Assembly: GCF_900142755.1 (NCBI RefSeq)
Contig: NZ_FRCA01000001.1
Location: 879,281-943,280 of the forward strand
Source: Halomonas cupida
GTDB taxonomy: Bacteria; Pseudomonadota; Gammaproteobacteria; Pseudomonadales; Halomonadaceae
DNA length: 64,000 nucleotides
Direction: 5' to 3'
The position numbers were made by a program, and so were the translations under genes. Position 1 is the stretch's first letter. The number at the start of each line of letters is the position of its first letter. Under the pieces are notes generated by a model. The model saw only the letters and a program-made list of their open reading frames with translations, was not told the DNA's origin and did no database searches. Positions 8,707 through 17,014 of this stretch are shown piece by piece.

Positions 8707-10212
8707 ATGACCGTGATTCGACAGGACGACCTCATCACGAGTGTCGCCGACGCTCTGCAGTACATTTCCTACTACCACCCGAAGGATTTCATCGATGCCA
8801 TGGCCGCGGCGTATGAGCGCGAGGAAAACCCGGCGGCGAAGGATGCCATCGCCCAGATTCTGATCAATTCGCGCATGTGTGCCATGGGCCATCGCCCGAT
8901 CTGTCAGGACACTGGTATCGTTACCGTCTTCGTGCATGTGGGCATGAATGTACGTTTCGAAGGTGATATGAGCCTCGACGACATGATCAATGAAGGCGTA
9001 CGCCGCGCCTACAACTTCCCGGATAACGTACTGCGGGCCTCGGTGCTGGCCGATCCTGATGGCAAGCGCCAGAACACCCGCGACAACACCCCGGCCGTCA
9101 TCCACCACAAGCTGGTGCCGGGCGATACCCTTGAGGTGCATGTCGCCGCCAAGGGTGGGGGTAGTGAGGCGAAGTCCAAGTTTGCCATGCTCAATCCGTC
9201 GGACTCCGTGGTCGACTGGGTCATGGAACAGTTGCCGAAGATGGGGGCGGGCTGGTGTCCTCCCGGCATGCTGGGGATCGGCATCGGCGGCACCGCCGAG
9301 AAGGCCATGGAACTGGCCAAGGAAGCACTGCTTGACCCCATCGACATTCAGGACCTGCAGGCTCGTGGCGCCGCCAATCGTGCCGAGGAACTGCGTCTGG
9401 AACTGTTCGACAAGGTCAACCGTAGTGGCATCGGTGCCCAGGGGTTAGGTGGCCTGACGACGGTACTGGATATCAAGGTCAAGGATTACCCGACCCACGC
9501 GGCCAACAAGCCGGTGGCCATCATTCCCAATTGTGCTGCCACTCGCCATGCGCACTTCAGCCTCGATGGATCCGGCCCGGCTGCACTCAAGGCCCCCCGA
9601 CTCGAGGACTGGCCGGAGATCACCCGAGAGGCCGGAGACAACGTCAAGCGCGTGAACCTGGACGAGATCACCGCAGAAGACGTCAAGAGCTGGCAGCCGG
9701 GTGACACCCTGTTGCTCAACGGCAAGCTGTTGACTGGACGTGACGCCGCACACAAGCGCATGGTCGATATGCTGGCTAAAGGGGAAAGCCTGCCGGTGGA
9801 TCTCAAGGGACGCTTCATCTACTACGTGGGGCCGGTGGATCCCGTCGGTGATGAAGTGGTGGGTCCGGCTGGCCCGACCACGGCAACTCGCATGGATAAG
9901 TTTACCCGCACCATGCTCGAGCAGACCGGCTTGCTGGGCATGGTCGGAAAGGCCGAACGTGGACCGGTGGCGATCGAGGCGATCCGCGACAACGAAGCGG
10001 TTTACCTGATGGCGGTGGGGGGTGCCGCGTACCTGGTGTCACAGGCGATCAAGGCGTCACGAGTGGTCGGCTTCGAAGACCTGGGGATGGAGGCCATCTA
10101 CGAGTTCGAGATCGAAGATATGCCGGTCACGGTGGCGGTCGATAGTCAGGGGACATCGGTACACCAGACCGGCCCGGCCAAGTGGAAGGAAATCATCGCA
10201 CAGACGGCTTGA
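8707..10212 (+). CDS. fumA: Fumarate hydratase class I, iron-sulfur type
   Basis: This two-domain, oxygen-labile [4Fe-4S] fumarase interconverts fumarate and malate in the TCA cycle. The protein is 501 residues, slightly shorter than E. coli FumA. Domain one runs from the N terminus with RMCAMGHRPICQDTG (cluster Cys and substrate loop), the AAKGGGSEAKSK segment, GWCPPGMLGIGIGG and IPNCAATRHAHFSLDG. The C-terminal beta domain has LLLNGKLLTGRDAAHKRM and YYVGPVDPVGDEVVGPAGPTTATRMD. The start ATG follows CAAGGAG by 6 nt; an in-frame upstream ATG at 8617 lacks one. It ends at a very strong terminator, so it is probably monocistronic. The symbol is by class, not proven orthology. Confidence 0.95.
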   Translation: MTVIRQDDLITSVADALQYISYYHPKDFIDAMAAAYEREENPAAKDAIAQILINSRMCAMGHRPICQDTGIVTVFVHVGMNVRFEGDMSLDDMINEGVRRAYNFPDNVLRASVLADPDGKRQNTRDNTPAVIHHKLVPGDTLEVHVAAKGGGSEAKSKFAMLNPSDSVVDWVMEQLPKMGAGWCPPGMLGIGIGGTAEKAMELAKEALLDPIDIQDLQARGAANRAEELRLELFDKVNRSGIGAQGLGGLTTVLDIKVKDYPTHAANKPVAIIPNCAATRHAHFSLDGSGPAALKAPRLEDWPEITREAGDNVKRVNLDEITAEDVKSWQPGDTLLLNGKLLTGRDAAHKRMVDMLAKGESLPVDLKGRFIYYVGPVDPVGDEVVGPAGPTTATRMDKFTRTMLEQTGLLGMVGKAERGPVAIEAIRDNEAVYLMAVGGAAYLVSQAIKASRVVGFEDLGMEAIYEFEIEDMPVTVAVDSQGTSVHQTGPAKWKEIIAQTA

Positions 10213-10242
10213 TGCTCTGAGCATCAGTTCGTCCGGTGTTTG

Positions 10243-10278
10243 ACGTTACGACCCCGCCTGGTGGCGGGGTCGTAACGT
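10243..10278 (+). terminator. Strong terminator hairpin after fumarase
   Basis: A perfect 16-bp stem, ACGTTACGACCCCGCC (10243-10258) with its complement at 10263-10278, loop TGGT, starts about 30 bases after the fumarase stop. It is followed by only TTGCG, so the T tract is poor. Confidence 0.85.
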
Positions 10279-10662
10279 TTGCGAGTATGCTGATTCGGTT
10301 GTGCCGGAGCTCGGATACGCCTTGGTGGCTCCTGTGAGGAGCTATACAGACCACGGAGTTGGTGATATTAACCCGGCCTGCTTTCATGTCGGGTTAATGG
10401 CGGCACAGGGACGTGCCGCCGTCGGCCATCAGGCCGACGCGAGACCGTACCACACCATCAGATCCGCGCATCTGCGCCAGTGTGGTGCGGACGACAATCA
10501 AATCGATCAGGATGAGCTATTTGATTGCCATGTTAATAGGTGAAACAAGGGCGCAGACAGGTTTCGGGAATAAGGTCGACAAGACGTATTCCGGCAGGAT
10601 GGTTTCGGAACAGAGTACTGAAACGGCAGAGCTGAAATCGACAGGGACGGTGGAGAGGCGCA
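10279..10662. other. Intergenic region fumarase/cls containing repeat copy 1
   Basis: After the fumarase terminator come a small stem (GCTCCT-gtg-AGGAGC, near 10328), the 174-bp structured repeat, and about 120 bases leading to cls. The segment just before cls (GACAGGGACGGTGGAGAGGCGC) supplies its ribosome site. Open frames here run through the repeat and show no family motif. Confidence 0.6.
10366..10539 (+). repeat. Structured intergenic repeat, copy 1 (174 bp)
   Basis: This segment matches 58204-58377 at 165 of 174 positions with no indels. It consists of five stem-loops in series: ATTAACCCG/CGGGTTAAT (10367-10375 with 10390-10398), GGCGGCAC/GTGCCGCC (10399-10406 with 10413-10420), GTCGGCC/GGCCGAC (10421-10427 with 10432-10438), CCGTACCACAC/GTGTGGTGCGG (10445-10455 with 10480-10490) and CAATCAAAT/ATTTGATTG (10495-10503 with 10519-10527). 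Its ends are ATTAAC and GTTAAT, which are complementary, so an outer stem could compete with the first hairpin. The shared sequence continues weakly into GTGAAAC. It encodes no recognisable protein. It may be a structured RNA or a nonautonomous palindromic element; I cannot tell which. Confidence 0.9.
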
Positions 10663-12081
10663 ATGGCGGCATGGCTGCTTGGGTTGATGATATTTCTCGT
10701 GCATGTCGGAGGGGCCTTGTCGGCGGTACTGGCCTTGATGTCCAGTCGTACCTCCCAGGGGGCCATTGCCTGGATCATCTCGTTGGTGACGATGCCTTAC
10801 CTGGCGCTACCGGCGTACTGGATCTTTGGCCGACCGCGTTTCTACGGCTATGTGTCTGCGCGAGGGCAGCGGGATACCGTGCTGCGGCGTGTCCTCCAGC
10901 AGTATCGTGACCGTTTCGATTCCCATGTCGTCGATAGTGACGACCCTGATGTCCGAGTGGTCGAGCAACTCGCCATGATGCCGATGACCAGCGGCAATCA
11001 AACTGAATTGCTGATCGATGGTGAAGCGACTTTCGACAGTCTGTTCGCCGGTATAGATTCGGCCCGCTCCTATATCCTGATCCAGTTCTTTATTGTTCGT
11101 GATGATGCCCTGGGGCGACGCCTCAAGAAGCATCTTATCGGCGCTGCTGGGCGTGGGGTTCGCGTCCATTTTCTGTATGACGAGATCGGTAGCCGTCAGC
11201 TTGGCGAAGGTTACCTCAAGGATCTACGCCTTTCCGGCATCGGGGTCAGCGCATTTCACTCGTCACGCGGTTGGCGCAATCGCTTCCAACTCAACTTCCG
11301 TAATCATCGCAAGATTCTGGTGGTGGACGGTGAGCAGGGTTGGCTGGGTGGGCTTAATGTTGGTATCGAGTATCTCGGCCAGAGTGAGCGACACGGCGCC
11401 TGGCGCGATACCCATCTCAAGCTGATGGGGCCTGGTGTGCTTGGTCTGCAGGAAGCCTTCTGGGAGGACTGGCACTGGGCGACCGGGTCAATGCTCAATT
11501 TGAGCTGGCAACCATGGGTGGCGCATGAGCAGGGGCGCAATGTGGCTATCGTTCCCTCTGGGCCAGCAGACCCTCAGGAGACCGCCAGCCTATTGATACA
11601 GCACCAGATCCACAGTGCCCGCGAGAGATTGTGGGTCACCAGCCCCTATTTCGTGCCGGATGAAGGGGTACAGGACGCGCTGCGGCTGGCCGCCATGCGT
11701 GGTGTGGATGTGAGGATCATGATTCCGGAGCGACCGGATCACCTGCTGGTATTCCTGTCCGCCTTTGCCTTCCTGCCGGCGATGCTGAAGGCCGGCATTC
11801 GCGTCTATCGCTACCTGCCGGGGTTTCTGCATCAGAAGGTCATGCTGATTGATGATCAGGCGGCCAGTGTCGGGACGGTAAACCTCGATAATCGCTCGTT
11901 CCGGCTCAATTTCGAAATCACGGCACTGGTCGCCGACAGGGCCTTTGCTGCGGAAGTTGCCAATATGCTCGAGGCGGATCTTGCCCACTGTCGCGAGGTG
12001 ACGCTTCAGGAGCTGCGGTCGCGCTCCTTGTGGCGGAAGCTGATTTCGCGGGGCGCCTATCTGCTTGCACCGGTGCAGTAG
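10663..12081 (+). CDS. cls: Cardiolipin synthase (ClsA type, phospholipase D family)
   Basis: An inner-membrane enzyme that condenses two phosphatidylglycerols into cardiolipin and glycerol. The protein is 472 residues. Two N-terminal membrane segments (about 3-25 and 33-55) are followed by two PLD domains, each with an HKD motif: NHRKILVVDGEQGWLGG near 206 and HQKVMLIDDQAASVGTVNLDNRSF near 389. Conserved SPYFVPDEGVQDAL lies between them. The start ATG follows GGAGAGGCGC. It stands alone on the plus strand; anionic cardiolipin is a plausible membrane response to salinity, which is inference. Confidence 0.96.
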   Translation: MAAWLLGLMIFLVHVGGALSAVLALMSSRTSQGAIAWIISLVTMPYLALPAYWIFGRPRFYGYVSARGQRDTVLRRVLQQYRDRFDSHVVDSDDPDVRVVEQLAMMPMTSGNQTELLIDGEATFDSLFAGIDSARSYILIQFFIVRDDALGRRLKKHLIGAAGRGVRVHFLYDEIGSRQLGEGYLKDLRLSGIGVSAFHSSRGWRNRFQLNFRNHRKILVVDGEQGWLGGLNVGIEYLGQSERHGAWRDTHLKLMGPGVLGLQEAFWEDWHWATGSMLNLSWQPWVAHEQGRNVAIVPSGPADPQETASLLIQHQIHSARERLWVTSPYFVPDEGVQDALRLAAMRGVDVRIMIPERPDHLLVFLSAFAFLPAMLKAGIRVYRYLPGFLHQKVMLIDDQAASVGTVNLDNRSFRLNFEITALVADRAFAAEVANMLEADLAHCREVTLQELRSRSLWRKLISRGAYLLAPVQ

Positions 12082-12251
12082 AACTTGCATGGTGAGCATG
12101 GCTGCCCAGGCGAGCATAGCTGCCGGTGGGCGTGAACAAGGCTCGGAGATAGATTGATAACCTTGCTGGATCGAAACTTTGCCTACGATAGCGCCGCTGT
12201 TACAGGCATAATAACGCCCTGGAATACCTGTATGCCCTGCGAGGAGTGGTA

Positions 12252-13169
12252 GTGAATCTCGAGACCAAATGGCTGGAAGACTTCGTGGCATTGTCCAACA
12301 CACGCAGCTTCTCCGCCTCGGCACGTCAACGTCATGTCACTCAACCCGCATTCAGTCGCCGCATTCGGTCCCTCGAGCAGGCAGTGGGCGTGACGCTGGT
12401 GGATCGCTCGACCACTCCGATCGACCTGACGCCCCAGGGGCAGCTGTTCCTTGTGACCGCGCGCAATGTCGTCGAGCAGCTCAATGAATCTCTTGGGCAC
12501 TTGCGTGGCTTGTCGATGGCCAATGAGGCACTGGATATCGTTGCCGCACATTCTCTGGCGCTGAGTTTCTTTCCGCCCTGGATCTCGCGTCTACAGAAGG
12601 GGTTGGGGGAGCTTCCTACTCGCCTGATCGCCATGAACGTTGGCGAGGCCATTCATGTGTTGCGCGAAGGCAACTGTGATCTGATGCTCGCCTATCACGA
12701 TCCCTATGCGACCATGCAGCTGGATGCGGAAGTGTTCCCTTCCTTTTCCATTGGCAGCGTCAAGATGGTACCGGTCTGTCTACCGGATGAGCAGGGCCAA
12801 CCGATGTTTCCGCTGGAGGGTAGTGACCCTCTACCTTATCTCGCCTACACCCAGGGAGCTTTTCTCGGTCGCAGTGTGCGGATGCTGCTCAAGAACGATC
12901 CGCTGCGAATGCGCTTGCGTACTGTCTATGAGACCGCCATGGCGGAAGGGCTCAAGGGCATGATGATGCAGGGAGTCGGGATGGCCTGGATCCCGGATTT
13001 CTGTCTGCGTCAGGAGCTCAACGAGGGACGCGTGGTGCGTGCTGCCGCGGAGAACTGGGATATCCCGCTGGAAATTCGTCTCTATCGCTGCTCGCTGGTC
13101 CACAAGCCGGGCGTGGAGAAGCTGTGGCGACAGATGATGAAGTTGCCACGGGACTTTCTTGAGGCCTGA
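12252..13169 (+). CDS. LysR-family transcriptional regulator, HypT/YjiE-like
   Basis: A DNA-binding regulator of about 305 residues with an N-terminal winged helix (NLETKWLEDFVALSNTRSFS, then VTQPAFSRRIRSLEQAVGV) and a C-terminal effector domain. The opening, LETKWL-DF, and the QPAFSRRIR block resemble E. coli HypT (YjiE), a hypochlorite-responsive LysR protein; the assignment to that subgroup is tentative. I chose the GTG at 12252 because AGGAG precedes it by 5 nt; an in-frame GTG at 12246 overlaps that site. No divergent target gene is adjacent: cls is upstream and the next gene is convergent. A related regulator lies at 44758-45714. Confidence 0.88.
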   Translation: MNLETKWLEDFVALSNTRSFSASARQRHVTQPAFSRRIRSLEQAVGVTLVDRSTTPIDLTPQGQLFLVTARNVVEQLNESLGHLRGLSMANEALDIVAAHSLALSFFPPWISRLQKGLGELPTRLIAMNVGEAIHVLREGNCDLMLAYHDPYATMQLDAEVFPSFSIGSVKMVPVCLPDEQGQPMFPLEGSDPLPYLAYTQGAFLGRSVRMLLKNDPLRMRLRTVYETAMAEGLKGMMMQGVGMAWIPDFCLRQELNEGRVVRAAAENWDIPLEIRLYRCSLVHKPGVEKLWRQMMKLPRDFLEA

Positions 13170-13250
13170 GCACTTGAGGGCTAAGGACTCGAGGGCTACA
13201 TGAGCCTGAAAGCGCTGGAAGCACTCCTGCCGGCCTCCAGCGGGTTGCCA

Positions 13251-14342
13251 TCAGCTGCGTTGATCCGCCGGTAGCCCCAGAAAGTTCTGGATGATGAAGA
13301 AGTGGTCCTCGAACAGGCTCTCCGGCTCCAGTTCCGCCAGTGGCACCCAGCGTGCGTGATCCCCACCCTTGACCGGCTTGAGCTTCGGTAGTTGCTGATC
13401 GGGACGCAATGCAAAATAGAAGGCTTCCGCCAGAGTGCGACCCCGCCAACTGCGATGAGGTTCATCGAATAACCGCTGGCCTCGCAGCGAGCCCTTGAGT
13501 ACGGGTTCCGGTACCTTCAGGCGGATGCGTTCGCGCAATTCGCGCAGGCATGCATCCATCAAACGTTCCTGGGAGTTGATGAAGCCTCCCGGTAGGGCGT
13601 AGAGCCCCTTGCCAGGGGCCGAGGTGCGCTTGACCAGCAATACATGACCTGATTGTACGACGACGGCACAGACCGTGACAAAGATGGGCGGGTAGGGCGC
13701 CTGGGCCCAGGCCGACTGATACTGGTCGAGCAGTTGTTGCTCTTCGACCAGTTGACGAAACGGCAGGTCATTCATGAAGTCGCGCAGACAGGCGACCACG
13801 GGTGGTGGCAGGTCGTGGCTGGCATTGGTGCTCAGGTATTCGATCGCCGAGGCGTCGGATCGGAACAGCCGTTGACGAATCTGGCTGGCCGAGATGGCCT
13901 CGACAAGAGGAACGCTGACCGACTCCCACTGAGGGAAGAGTGACAGGAAGTAACTGGATTGCCCGCGACTGGCACCAATCAGGCCGATGCGGGGCAGACG
14001 AGCATGCTCCGGGTGTGCCAGGTCACGTACCTTGCGCTGGACATCGTGTACCCAGACGTCATCATTGTAGAGAGCATCCAGCAATGGGACGATTTCGAGT
14101 CGTGCATTGTCTTCGTCATCGAATGCGCTACGTACCATACTGCGGCGTTCATCAAAGCGCCATGGGTTACGTAGTGAGCGCGCCTGCCAAGCCGACCCGA
14201 CCAGCACAATCACCTGGCGGGCTCGCTTGAGAGCGGCGCGGATTACGGCAAGGTGGCCGAGGTGCGGCGGCTGGAAGCGTCCGATGAATACCAGACAGTC
14301 AAAGTCGCTGTCGGCCCCAGTGGGGTCTTCCACAGATGACAT
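13251..14342 (-). CDS. nadM: Bifunctional NMN adenylyltransferase / Nudix hydrolase
   Basis: A 363-residue fusion. The N-terminal half is an archaeal-type NMN adenylyltransferase (NAD synthesis from NMN and ATP), with GRFQPPHLGHLAVI near residue 17 (HxGH motif) and EAISASQIRQRLF (SxxxxR motif). The C-terminal half is a Nudix domain of the ADP-ribose pyrophosphatase kind, with LPGGFINSQERLMDACLREL. The Nudix box reads RELRERIRL where the consensus is RE-hydrophobic-x-EE-x-G-hydrophobic, so one metal-binding Glu and the Gly are both replaced by Arg. The hydrolase half may therefore be weak or inactive. It is divergent from yihY and convergent with the LysR gene. Confidence 0.93.
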   Translation of the reverse strand: MSSVEDPTGADSDFDCLVFIGRFQPPHLGHLAVIRAALKRARQVIVLVGSAWQARSLRNPWRFDERRSMVRSAFDDEDNARLEIVPLLDALYNDDVWVHDVQRKVRDLAHPEHARLPRIGLIGASRGQSSYFLSLFPQWESVSVPLVEAISASQIRQRLFRSDASAIEYLSTNASHDLPPPVVACLRDFMNDLPFRQLVEEQQLLDQYQSAWAQAPYPPIFVTVCAVVVQSGHVLLVKRTSAPGKGLYALPGGFINSQERLMDACLRELRERIRLKVPEPVLKGSLRGQRLFDEPHRSWRGRTLAEAFYFALRPDQQLPKLKPVKGGDHARWVPLAELEPESLFEDHFFIIQNFLGLPADQRS

Positions 14343-14391
14343 TCCATGCTCCTCGGTTCAAGACGCCGCCATTATGGTGGTGCCATGCACA

Positions 14392-14408
14392 CTGTGCAAT
14401 GTGCACAG
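14392..14408. promoter_or_regulatory. 17-bp inverted repeat between nadM and yihY
   Basis: CTGTGCA-ATG-TGCACAG is a perfect 7-bp dyad with a 3-bp centre in the 160-bp divergent gap, about 50 bases from the nadM start and 95 from yihY. The size and symmetry fit a dimeric repressor site. The regulator is unknown. Confidence 0.5.
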
Positions 14409-14502
14409 TTGTTCGTTGTGACGCCCAGTGGTGCCTGGTTTCGCTATAGTGGCGCTCAGTTTCGTTATGCTGTACCCAGACAAGAATGGATGAGGGAACT
14501 TC

Positions 14503-15645
14503 ATGATCAAGGATGCAATAGGGTTCTGGTGGAGCGTGCTGCGCAACGCTATTCAACTGTGGCTGGAACGCAATGCCTTCAGCTACGCCGGTTCACTGGC
14601 CTTCTATACGCTTTTTTCCCTGGCACCAACGGTGATCATCGCGGTGACGGTAATCGGCTTGGTGCTCGGTGAGGATGCGGCTCAGGGCGAGATCTTCGCG
14701 CAGCTCCACAGCGCCATGGGGCCGGAGGCGGCCAGGGCCATCGAGCAGGCAGTCGCCCAGTCGAGCATTGATCAGTCTGGTCTCCTGCCGACACTGCTCG
14801 GGTTTGCCACTCTGGCGATAGGTGCGACGACGGTCTTCGGGCAAATGCAGTTCTCGCTGAACACCATCTGGGGAGTAACGGCTCGACCCAACAGCAATAG
14901 TCTACTGTTGTTCCTCAAGAAGCGATTGCTGTCCTTGACCATCGTATTGTCCATTGGCTTTATCTTGTTGGTGTCGTTGGGACTGGGGGTGTTCGTACGT
15001 GCGGCATTGCGTGCAGCCCACGACATCCTGCCGTTCGTCAGCCTACTGACCAAGGGGGCGGAATTCCTGGTGTCGCTGGTGGTGATTACGGCCTTGTTCG
15101 CCACCATCTTTCGTGTGCTTCCCGATGTGGTGCTGCGTTGGCGTGATGTCATTGTCGGGGCCGCTGTCACCGCAGTGCTGTTCGCAGTGGGGCGCTCGGG
15201 AATCGCCATGTATCTGGCCTACACAGCCACGGCCTCGACCTATGGTGCAGCGGGGTCGGTGGTCATCGTATTGCTGTGGGTTTACTACTCATCATTGATA
15301 CTGCTGTTTGGTGCTGCCTTCACCAAGAGTCACCTGGTACAGCGACGCAAGCCGATCATCCCGCGCAACAGCGCGGTACTGGTCAAGCAGGAACTGGTTG
15401 ATCAGGCCAGCATACGAGAGCAGTTATCCGCCGAGGAGCGCCGTGAGTATGATGAGGAACGGCGGAGTCGGGTGCGGGCCGCTGCCGAGGAGGCCGGGGA
15501 GGTCGAAGCGGGTGTCGAGGTTCATGGTGACGTGGGTGCGGATGAGGCCAGTCAGAGAGCCGAGAACTATGCTGATGTCAGTCCTGATGAAGAACGGCAG
15601 GGTGATGCAGAGACCGATGGCAAAGCTGCGGCAAGGGAGCGGTGA
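14503..15645 (+). CDS. yihY: YihY/BrkB-family integral membrane protein
   Basis: A 380-residue inner-membrane protein of the UPF0761 (YihY, formerly called RNase BN) family; its function is not established. About six hydrophobic segments are visible between residues 25 and 285, with family blocks FSYAGSLAFYTLFSLAP, LLGFATLAIGATTVFGQMQ, and STYGAAGSVVIVLLWVYYSS with GAAFTK. The tail from about residue 300 is very hydrophilic and rich in Glu, Asp and Arg, and is longer than in short homologues. The start follows AGGGAACTTC. It lies 11 bases upstream of acylphosphatase and is probably cotranscribed with it. Confidence 0.93.
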   Translation: MIKDAIGFWWSVLRNAIQLWLERNAFSYAGSLAFYTLFSLAPTVIIAVTVIGLVLGEDAAQGEIFAQLHSAMGPEAARAIEQAVAQSSIDQSGLLPTLLGFATLAIGATTVFGQMQFSLNTIWGVTARPNSNSLLLFLKKRLLSLTIVLSIGFILLVSLGLGVFVRAALRAAHDILPFVSLLTKGAEFLVSLVVITALFATIFRVLPDVVLRWRDVIVGAAVTAVLFAVGRSGIAMYLAYTATASTYGAAGSVVIVLLWVYYSSLILLFGAAFTKSHLVQRRKPIIPRNSAVLVKQELVDQASIREQLSAEERREYDEERRSRVRAAAEEAGEVEAGVEVHGDVGADEASQRAENYADVSPDEERQGDAETDGKAAARER

Positions 15646-15656
15646 GGGAGGTTGAG

Positions 15657-15926
15657 ATGTATTGCGTCAATGTGCTGGTGAGTGGCCTGGTACAGGGTGT
15701 CAGCTATCGTTGGACCACTCGCGAACAGGCTCGGCAACTTGGCGTGACCGGACATGCCATCAACCTTGAAGATGGGCGTGTAGAGGTGCTGCTGTGCGGC
15801 GACCAACCAGCTGTCGAGCAGATGGCTCAATGGTTATGGCGGGGCCCTGATGCGGCCAGAGTCACCTCGGTAGAGGTCATGGCCGTGCACCTTGATTGCC
15901 CGCCTGCTGATTTTACTGTTGGCTGA
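15657..15926 (+). CDS. yccX: Acylphosphatase
   Basis: A small (89-residue) cytoplasmic enzyme that hydrolyses acyl phosphates. The signature is VSGLVQGVSYRWTTREQARQ, with the phosphate-binding Arg in VSYR, followed by GHAINLEDGRVEVLLCG, which carries the catalytic Asn in INLEDGRVEV. The start ATG at 15657 follows GGGAGGTTG; the first residues (MYCVNVLVSG) match family starts. It is the second gene of a likely operon with yihY and ends before a bidirectional hairpin. Confidence 0.93.
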   Translation: MYCVNVLVSGLVQGVSYRWTTREQARQLGVTGHAINLEDGRVEVLLCGDQPAVEQMAQWLWRGPDAARVTSVEVMAVHLDCPPADFTVG

Positions 15927-15970
15927 TCTACTGCGGGGCCCGGTAGACAACTCGTATTACAGAGCATGAA

Positions 15971-16005
15971 ACGCAGACCGCCGGCCTGGAGCCGGCGGTC
16001 TGCGT
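15971..16005. terminator. Bidirectional terminator hairpin, yccX / nucleoside hydrolase
   Basis: A perfect 15-bp stem, ACGCAGACCGCCGGC with its complement at 15991-16005, loop CTGGA, lies between the convergent yccX and nucleoside hydrolase genes. On the minus strand the stem is followed by TTCATG. Confidence 0.8.
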
Positions 16006-16072
16006 TGATATCCAGCTTGGGGTGTGGCCAGGACAGGGTGTGCTCAGAATAGTGTGACTCAAGCGTGGGCAC

Positions 16073-17014
16073 TCAAGAAAGAGTGTCGGCGATCCAGTTG
16101 CTGACGGCATCGCCATCAACGTCCAGGCACACGGTCTGTTCTGGTGTCAGCGACCAACGGTCTTCGATGAACAGCCTGCCCAGCGGTGCGAACAGCGTCT
16201 GTCCTTCCGCGGGTCCTTCCGTGACCACATGGAGATGTCCCTGGTCCGTGGTAAAGAGTTCCGGGCGTACCAGCCACGCCAGCGCCACACTATCATGCGG
16301 GCAACAGCCATCGATGCCCAGGGCGCCGCGGTAGAACTCGCGGTAGAAGGCATAGCTACCTGCCAGTACCTTGCCCAGTTCGCCTTGAGCAGATTCGATG
16401 CGTGCCATGTGCTCCGGTGTGAGCACACAGCGGTGGGTAACATCCAGACCCACCAGTGTCAGCGGCCATGCTGCGGTCAGGACACGCTGTGCGGCATGCG
16501 CATCATTGAAGATGTTGGCTTCGGCCACCGGTGTCACATTTCCGCCTTCGCGAATCGAGCCCCCCATGATGATGACGTTCTTGACCTTGCCGGTAATGCT
16601 CGGGTCAAGCTGTAGGGCTGCGGCCAGGTTGCCCAGCGGGCCGACCGCCACCAGACTGACTTCGCCAGGGCGCTGGTTGACAGTGTCGACGATGAACTGT
16701 GCTGCATTGCGTGGATCGGGCTGGGTGGTGACTTCCGGCAGCTCGATATTGCCCAGGCCGTTGTCGCCATGGATATGCTTTGGTGCCGGGTGACGAGGTT
16801 TGACCATCGGGCAGGCGGATCCGCGGGCGACAGGAATGTCGGCGTCCGCCAGTTGTGCCAGCAGTAGGGCATTGTGGGTGGCGGTCTCGACATCGACATT
16901 GCCGAAAGTCGTAGTCATACCGAGCAGCTCGATATCGGGGTGGCGCAATGCGATGGCAATCGCCTGGGCGTCATCGACGCCGGGGTCGGTATCAAAGATG
17001 ATGGGGTGGCTCAC
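16073..17014 (-). CDS. Inosine-uridine preferring nucleoside hydrolase
   Basis: A 313-residue enzyme of the IunH/Rih family that hydrolyses the N-glycosidic bond of ribonucleosides to base and ribose. The calcium-binding signature PIIFDTDPGVDDAQAI is at residues 4-19. Later blocks are VAVGPLGNLAAAL, IIMGGSIREGGNVTPVAEANIFNDA (residues near 150-172) and GCCPHDSVALAWL with the second calcium Asp. Its start overlaps the stop of the ribokinase gene by 4 bases. Together they form a nucleoside-to-ribose-5-phosphate salvage pair. Base preference (RihA, RihB or RihC type) cannot be set from sequence alone. Confidence 0.95.
   Translation of the reverse strand: MSHPIIFDTDPGVDDAQAIAIALRHPDIELLGMTTTFGNVDVETATHNALLLAQLADADIPVARGSACPMVKPRHPAPKHIHGDNGLGNIELPEVTTQPDPRNAAQFIVDTVNQRPGEVSLVAVGPLGNLAAALQLDPSITGKVKNVIIMGGSIREGGNVTPVAEANIFNDAHAAQRVLTAAWPLTLVGLDVTHRCVLTPEHMARIESAQGELGKVLAGSYAFYREFYRGALGIDGCCPHDSVALAWLVRPELFTTDQGHLHVVTEGPAEGQTLFAPLGRLFIEDRWSLTPEQTVCLDVDGDAVSNWIADTLS

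Noticed and set aside
10413..10541. A peptide shared by both repeat copies (MPPSAIR...MSYLIAMLI), also at 58251-58376
   Set aside because: Several substitutions between copies change the amino acid, the frames end differently, and there is no ribosome site. Hairpin conservation explains the pattern better.
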